Origin: Mixophyes australis
Taxonomy: Eukaryota; Chordata; Amphibia; Anura; Limnodynastidae
Length of the DNA: 64,000 nucleotides
Direction: 5' to 3'
NCBI GenBank assembly: GCA_036250195.1
Contig: JAVHZZ010000003.1
Coordinates: 56,419,021-56,483,020, forward strand
Shown: in pieces, positions 57,473 to 64,000 of the stretch
Numbering within the stretch: the stretch's first letter is position 1
Layout: each line of letters starts with the position of its first letter
The notes under the pieces: model-generated
What the model was told of the DNA's origin: nothing
Database searches by the model: none
The model's input: only the letters and a program-made list of their open reading frames with translations
Position numbers and translations under genes: made by a program

Positions 57473-58562
57473 CACACACACATTACACACACAATACCAT
57501 TCTGATCATTAATTCCATATCATCCATAACTAACATACGCAAGGTGCGATCTCTTAGCCGATAGAACCGGATGTCTGATGATAAATAGGGGATTAGAATG
57601 ATACTAAACATGATATTTCCTGTATCCTGAACCTTAGATCTCACTAAAGTGTATTTAACATTATTCTATTTAACTATTAACTCTATAACATTTGATTATA
57701 AACGACTGTGTGTTGAAACTATTTTAAGGTGAACTATTTACAAATGAATGTGTAAGTGTATGTGTGTAGAAGTGTTCGCATGTGTTTTGGTTAAATACGC
57801 CCTTCCACGCCATAGTGTGCTATTCGTATATTTTCAGACAAAGACAACCAAATTGATGGATATTAATTTAAAACAACTTCATCCAATTATTTGACTTCGA
57901 CAATTGTTACACAGTTTTTAGAAAGTCTAAAAATTCAATAGTCAGTTCATATTCTTGTTTGATCTTACCAGATGTATGCCTGCTTGTTGTATCTATTTTA
58001 TTGTTGCCATTTCTTGTTTCTCCTCCCTCTTCCACTTGTAGTTATTTTAAGTTTCCTTGTCTCTTCCATCTCTGGAGACTCCCAGATTTGTATGTGTTTT
58101 TGTTTTTGGATGATATCCCTCATCCTGCCTTATTACATTATCTCATCTCGCTCTGACAATTATGATACTCCCTTGCCACTTTCAATATCTGCAAAGTACC
58201 TGTTCAATCATTATGGGTATAGTCACCATCCATTATTTTTTTGATCTCCCTGATAAATAAGGAAACATTTTGCACTTTTGTCTTTTTTTGCTTCTCTCTG
58301 CATTTAAAATCCATTTGTTTGCTACCGCATTCACACAAACTCTTCCATATGTTAAAGTGAGATTTTTCTTAATCCGTTTTATAGAATCCCACCATGCTTG
58401 ATTCCTATCCCATGGATGTAGATTTAATCACTATAATATGACGCATGTTTATAAAACCTGATGCCCCTTTGTGCTATTACTACCTCTCTGTAAGATTTTT
58501 CAGAACTTCCAAATCTCTCTCTTTCACACTTATAGAACTTAAGGTTTTTGTTTTTTTGCATG

Positions 58563-58706
58563 TGTTCCAGGTCACAAGTGAAATAATTATACCACCTATC
58601 TATTAAAATGTGTCAGTCGGTAATGAAAAGACCTGTGCTCCAGCAAGGAGATAGAGAAAACATGCACTGTTAGTGCTCCCTGAGGACTGGGTTTGAGAAT
58701 CCTTGC
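58563..58706. mobile_element. hAT MITE, family B, partial and diverged
   Basis: AATGTGTCAGTCGGTAATGA, CCTGTGCTCCAGCAAGGAGA and TGAGGACTGGGTTTGAGAA match copies 1 and 2. The first 45-50 bp are missing and many changes have built up, so it is older. Confidence 0.8.
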
Positions 58707-59979
58707 ACTAATGTGTTCCTTGATTGCCATACCTTCAAATAGGTCTATGGTATTATGATGCCCTGCAATTAATTGATTCCATTTAGGTTCCACAGGTTCT
58801 TTGAATGGATTCTTCTCTGGTTAAATCCATAGGGGCCTATTTATCAAGCCCTAAAACGCCTTTTTCTTCATGGATTAGGCATTTTTAAGTAAACTAACCA
58901 TTCAACAAAAGGTATCAAAGATATCTCCTGCATTAGGCAAGTTACCACATAATACTGCATTCCCCATAATACTCAATGGTGATTGTGGTTTGGGCAAATG
59001 TATGAAGCACTGGAAAGCTTAACTTTTCGGAACTTGACCCCCATGACTAATGCCCTTCAATCCTATGGGGAGAGCATTGCGGTAGGAAATCCTCTGATCC
59101 CTCTCTGTAGCCTTCCTGCTGTCCCCTGGTTTTTAAAATTACCTATGCGCATATACCTAGGACGTGCATGCACAGTAATTACTCCAGGTCAGAAACTGGA
59201 GTAACTTTAGAAAGTGGTCATCGCAGGGGCAGCTTCCTATTGAAAAATGAAAAGTGGCCCAAATTTACAATGTAGAGAACCCATATGTGTCATACTTTTT
59301 ATTGATGATATATTAATGGTTTAGGAGGGAAAGAAGCTGTTTATTGTTAACATGAATGGTACAAACATCAATGATGTTGATGAAATTTGCCGCTTTGATG
59401 AGTACGGATCATGGTGATTTGTAAATCTGTCATACCAAAGTATAAAACAACGAACATTTATACAATCCATTTTGGAAATTGGTTGCAAATTCTGTCTTGA
59501 TAGCTGCCAGCCCACACACAAATTAAATTGTATCTTATAATCAATTACTAAGTTGCAACTGGTCCACTAGGTTTAATAAACAACAATGAACGTTCTTCTT
59601 GTTTATAAATTGTAGCAATGTGCCTTTTTTATTTTGTTTTTTAAAGAATGTTTAATGCATTTCTACATTTAAAGCACATTTGTTAGATATAATTGCTTAA
59701 GTTAAGGGGCAGGACTATACAGTACCAATAATATCCATTCTGCAGTAGACACCTATGATAGCCACACTCAGGCCTTTAAAATAGCATTGGAGTGTATAAA
59801 AAAACATGACAGGAGTGGTTACCACGGCTGAACTACCTTTTTCTTCCCCGGTGTGTGTGTTCCTAATTGTCCTTTCTGTATCTCTTATATTTTGTCTTTT
59901 TCTAATGCTGTGAATCTTATGAGGATATCATATTAGGTCCTCTTATTCAAAATAATACAATGCATGTAATAGGGGGTGA

Positions 59980-60190
59980 CGTGTTTGCATGGGTTTCCTC
60001 CCGCACTCTAAAAATATACTAGTACGTTAATTGGCCGCTATCAAATTGACCCTAGTCACTCTGTGTGTTTGTGTGTTTGTGTGTGGGTTAGGGAATTTGG
60101 ATTGTAAGCTCCAATGGGGCAGGGAATGATGTGAGTCCTCTGTACAACGCTCCAGAATTAGTGGCGCTATATAAATTGATGATGTTGATT
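59980..60190 (+). mobile_element. tRNA-derived SINE, 5'-truncated
   Basis: Starts within the core (GTTTGCATGGGTTTCCTCCC) and ends GTGGCGCTATATAAATTGAT (GAT)n. Plus orientation; contains GTTTGTGTGTTTGTGTG in the variable middle. Confidence 0.82.
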
Positions 60191-60374
60191 GCTTCCATCA
60201 TTACTATACCTCACATTCTTACTTACTCTGGGTCTTTTAGGGTGCAGTCTGTTTAATTTTTTTAAATTCAACAGAACTCTTGACCATTGAAGTCACTGAG
60301 TTCGCCCCATTGATCTCTATTGACGCAAATGCATGTTAACCACTCCACGTTAAACACGTTCCTGTTTAACTTGT

Positions 60375-60600
60375 AGGGAGGGAATTCCGTTCTCCCCAGA
60401 GTAACGCTGCGCTAAACCTATTACTATTAATACGGTAATTTTAACCCTGCTTTCTGATCCCAAATCCGCGTGCAAAAAGCTGGCGATGAAATTGCCGTTA
60501 ATACAGTAATTTCAATTGCACACACTATTACCGTAATATCGGTAATAGTGCGCAGGACTCGTTACTTTCGGCAGTAATGCGGCCAATTGAATTCCCCCCC
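60375..60600. repeat. Possible MITE, GAATTC-ended
   Basis: GGGAGGGAATTCCGTTCTCC on the left and GGCCAATTGAATTCCCCCCC on the right. The body has short inverted pieces (TATTACCGTAATATCGGTAATA). Ends imperfect, no clear TSD. Confidence 0.45.
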
Positions 60601-62577
60601 GAAGTGTCTTTGGGGTTTGTACTTCCGTTATTTAAACACCAGTGGGCACCCAAACTAAAGATTACAAATTTGCACATCTTTCCTTGGTGACTGCCTAGTA
60701 TTGTTTTATACATGTTCTTTGTCTTTAAAGCAGAGGCTGCTTTCATCCTTTTACGTGTCACATTGCCACATCACTCTCCTGGTGCTCTAAGAGTACTAAT
60801 TAACTCCAGATTATGAGACATGCTTGTTAGGAGTCTCAGTATATCAAAATACAAAGCTCAGAATGTGGACCAGCTGCTTTCTAAGCAATTATTTTCCCTG
60901 GCTTCATGTAGGGAAAGCTAAATTATTTCAGGTGGTTTATTAGCATCTTCATTTTTACCTATGAGATTAATTCTATAATACCTAGGGTGTAATTTTATCG
61001 GTCCCATAACTAAGCCTGTAATAAAATACTCTGATACACAACATTATTTGAACGTGGCATCGGAGTAGAGCTGTAAAGAAGCCAGACAGTTCTATGCATT
61101 TGTGTCTTGGATGCTTGGTTTTTTTAGATACACAATATCATTGTTTTCAATATCTTGTTTACTGACTGTTCCCATTTGACCTGCTTCTTTGGGAATAACT
61201 TTTGGATGGGTTTCTTGTTTAGTAAAGTATAACTTCTGACAAAAGTTTTGGATGATGAAATGTCTGAAACAGTCCCCCTAATCACTGCCTTCATCTCCTC
61301 AATATGCCATTTTCTGTCACAACACTTGGGATTTGGATGTTGCGGTTGCTTTGCTATATTTTTAATTTCAATGACTGTTCTGTGGCTGTAAAGGTTATGT
61401 TTAATTACACTGGGCTATATATTGTGTTATTGATTCTTATCCAGGTCACAACTACTTGTAATTTACCGCTCAGGTTACTTACTAGAGGCAGCGATCATTC
61501 CTATTCTTGGTCATATGATTATATCTAAAAAGGGTTTTGTTTTACTTTGGTGTCTTATAGCTGAGCTCCCAATAATACTTTTTACAGAACTAATGTATGT
61601 TAGCCAATCACTTGGATATCTGAGTTAGGTCTCGATGCCACCAAGGGGCAGAATGGTGTATGCATTTGCTCATATATAGCAATTGCAGTTGCCATAGTAG
61701 AATGCACTGGTACCATTCTTCCTTATGGTGGCAACAAGACATACTCAGAACCCACCAAACAGTGAATAATGCTGATATCAATGAAACCCTCCACTCCATG
61801 TGCATAGTCTCACAATTGCCGCTGAATCCTTAACTTTCTGAGTTGCCGGGTAATATTAAAGTTTGCACTGAAGATGGAACTTGATTGTACAGGTGCCAAT
61901 ACAGATGTAAACAGGAGCTACTTTCAGTCCTCTCTCCCTGCACATGATATTTAACCTGGCATGCAGGTTTTGTGAGAAGACTCATTATTACTTAATGTAG
62001 CATTTGGTGGAGTGGTCATCAAGGCAAAAATATTATATGATAAAGATTTAAATATTTGATGTATACAGAATGACAAAAGAAATACCATGTACATCAGATG
62101 CAAGTGACCGTTCAAACACATCAGTAGAGTTCCACATGCGCTCAGAGCTAATATGACAACACATAAGACTATATACTGGCATGTAAGGCTGTATGGAAGT
62201 ATAATGTTTAATGTGACACGAAACCAATCTAGTTTGATATGACCATGTGTTCAGAATATGGAGACATATGCAATATATTTTCCTTTGGTTCTGCACCTCA
62301 TGACTTAAATAGTACTCACCCTATCCTATCCTCGGGGACACAGCAGCGGAAATCATCCCTCCTCTGGTTTATCTGTCCCCTGCTGCATCTAATAACGGCA
62401 ACCTGAGTCGATACTGAGTGTGAACGGGCCCCCCTTCAGAAACCCGGGTTGGATGACCTGGGAATTGAACTTGGGTCTTTTGCAGGGTTATTCCTGTGTC
62501 TGACTCGGATAGATTCTAGTCTAAGCGGTCAGACCCGGGTCTCACCGAACAGTATTGGAAATTAGAAAAAAAAAAAA

Positions 62578-62611
62578 TCACAAGAGGAGCCAATCAAAGC
62601 TCCTCTTGTGA
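62578..62611. repeat. Perfect hairpin, 13-bp stem
   Basis: TCACAAGAGGAGC and GCTCCTCTTGTGA separated by CAATCAAA. It lies in a GC-richer stretch (about 62310-62720) with CCCGGGT motifs that may be the inside of a MITE with worn ends. Confidence 0.7.
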
Positions 62612-64000
62612 TGTTGCTCAGTGTGAACCCAGTCGACCCGGTAACTTACTGGGATGGGAGGCTCTGTCACCCTGCAATATCCCGGGTTCATATACGTGGG
62701 ATATTGCCGGGGCGACAATGCGAACGCAGAATTATTTAAAAGTAAAGTGTATGGAGTTAAATGAAGTTCAAGCTCGGCCAATACTCCAGCCAGTCTACAA
62801 GCAAAAACCAAAAAATTAAATTCCCCAATCCTAGTGACAGTGTGAAACTCATAATTTGAACTATGCGAGCTGGCAGGCATGAGACATAAGTATGGTTGTA
62901 CTATGGCAAGTGTAGTCAGCTTAGGTATCAATTAGTTCATTGATTTAAACCTTGCAAATTATTGTTTCTTATGATGACTTACCTAGATGATTGATTTTTA
63001 CTAAGATGTAAGACATGCAAACAGAGGTAGAAATTTGCATTCCTAGTTTTGATATCCGTTTAATTTAGCAAATGATCGAAAACAGGAAAGGAACTAGAGG
63101 GTTGTAAAGGCAATTTATTGCACAATGTTTGATCAGTGAATGATTGTGTGTTAGAGACAGCCATCCTTTATGATGAGCACTAACAGTATGTTACAACACT
63201 TCCATGGTAGTCACTTGATGCCACATCCATCTCACCACTGGGCCTCTTGCCTTAGTGAGTGTCTCAAGGACCCCCAACACATGTGAATGAGCCCCTCTAG
63301 TTCATCATTAGATTGAACCAAACGAATGAAGGTTTCTCTATAAGTGAGTACAATTTGTAGTTGCATTATTTTAAAAAGTTGGATGTATAGGCTTTGTTTC
63401 ACCTAGAGGTGTATTTGATACCACAGTCAGTGTGACGGTAGCCTCACATTGATAATATGTGCTGTTGGAGAACCTGCTTCCACTAACTCTGTCTGTGGCT
63501 TCCTGCTTACCTCCATTTTCTTCATCACATACAGCCCTGTACTAACTAATATAATTACATGAGTGGACCGCCCCTACAAGAATCAACACCGTCATCACTG
63601 ATTAGTGTCTGTTTTTTTTTTGTTTGTTTGTTTTTTTTTGTTTTGTTTGTGAATTATGTTGTTCTGATTAGCTACATATTGATTGTTTTTATTCCCGCCC
63701 ATTTAGAATTCTGCTATGAATAGTTGTGTTTTTCTGTCAAGTGAAGCCTTTAAAGAATAACTCTACCCAACTTTAAATACCCAAAGAGTTAAAATGTAAA
63801 ATATAGTTATAACTCCCTTGGATGTATTTCTCTGTAGATTCATTCCCTCGTCTTTTCATCTGTCAATGTCCCTCCCATGTGAACTTTTTATTTATATAAA
63901 TGGGGTGGGGGGGCATTCACACAGGCCAAGGAGTAAGAGTAGAGAGGCGTGTGACCATTACAGCCATTGGGACCCTATGTATATCTAGAAAACAGTGGGA

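Larger units (their letters stand above)
46078..64000 (+). other. EIPR1: EIPR1 intron 1 (partial)
   Basis: No coding exon was recognised. Contents in order: a SINE (46784), a 1.9-kb L2 LINE (47299-49165), a Helitron-like piece (50246-50994), an L1 ORF1 fragment (about 51230-51600), an unassigned richer-GC stretch (52230-53060), a MITE (about 54200), a possible Penelope remnant (55465-55655), SINEs (57115 and 59980), a hAT MITE (58563), a MITE near 60375 and a hairpin at 62578. I see nothing identifiable at 49170-50220, 53060-54190, 55660-57110, 57475-58560, 60600-62300 or 62720-64000, which are ordinary AT-rich intron. Confidence 0.7.

Noticed and set aside
57959..58244. Two overlapping hydrophobic open frames of 65 and 90 codons
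   Set aside because: Pyrimidine-rich intron sequence gives Leu/Ser/Phe-rich frames by composition alone; no family features.
46078..64000. EIPR1 exon 2 (ARALTPQ... block)
   Set aside because: Looked for on the plus strand up to the right edge; no stretch coding for this conserved block was seen.

Overview
Vertebrate nuclear DNA, most likely from an amphibian (frog). The two recognisable genes are TRAPPC12 and EIPR1, which also lie side by side in other vertebrates. The rest is intron, packed with cut-and-paste DNA transposons (hAT, Harbinger-like, Tc1), fold-back MITEs, tRNA-derived SINEs and L2, CR1 and L1 LINE fragments. The genes are firmly identified. The frog assignment is an inference from the repeat mix.

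Layout. TRAPPC12 runs on the minus strand from a promoter near 45.75-45.95 kb down to the left edge. Six coding exons were read: 44148-42929, 32116-32000, 17303-17190, 14738-14600, 3835-3723 and 2219-2147. Every junction is GT-AG and the reading phases fit, giving 590 residues and one extra base. The C-terminal part (TPR repeats, stop codon, 3' UTR) lies beyond position 1. EIPR1 starts in the opposite direction with a short exon at 46036-46077 (14 codons). Its first intron fills the rest of the window, more than 17.9 kb, and no second exon was found.

Shared promoter. The first EIPR1 codon and the inferred donor of the noncoding first TRAPPC12 exon are only about 290 bp apart. That interval holds three copies of GCGCATGCG, the core of NRF1 sites. 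Both products work in membrane trafficking: TRAPPC12 in the TRAPPIII tether, EIPR1 with the GARP/EARP tethers.

Mobile DNA. Several insertions have target-site duplications (TSDs) that fix their ends exactly: hAT elements at 1969-2116, 4933-5500 and 41911-42302 (each with a perfect 8-bp TSD), a solo LTR at 21849-22363 (5-bp TSD), and an L2 LINE at 39524-40573 inserted into an L1 (5-bp TSD). Other nested structures are an L2 tail inside a Tc1 element, a hAT MITE inside a Harbinger-like element, and a mosaic SINE duplication at 20 kb and 24 kb. A long purine mini/microsatellite lies at 27.8-28.24 kb. No rRNA gene, functional tRNA gene or CRISPR array was seen. I found no clearly new biological system; the most useful points are the bidirectional promoter, endocytic-adaptor-like motifs in the TRAPPC12 N-terminus, and the datable nested insertions.
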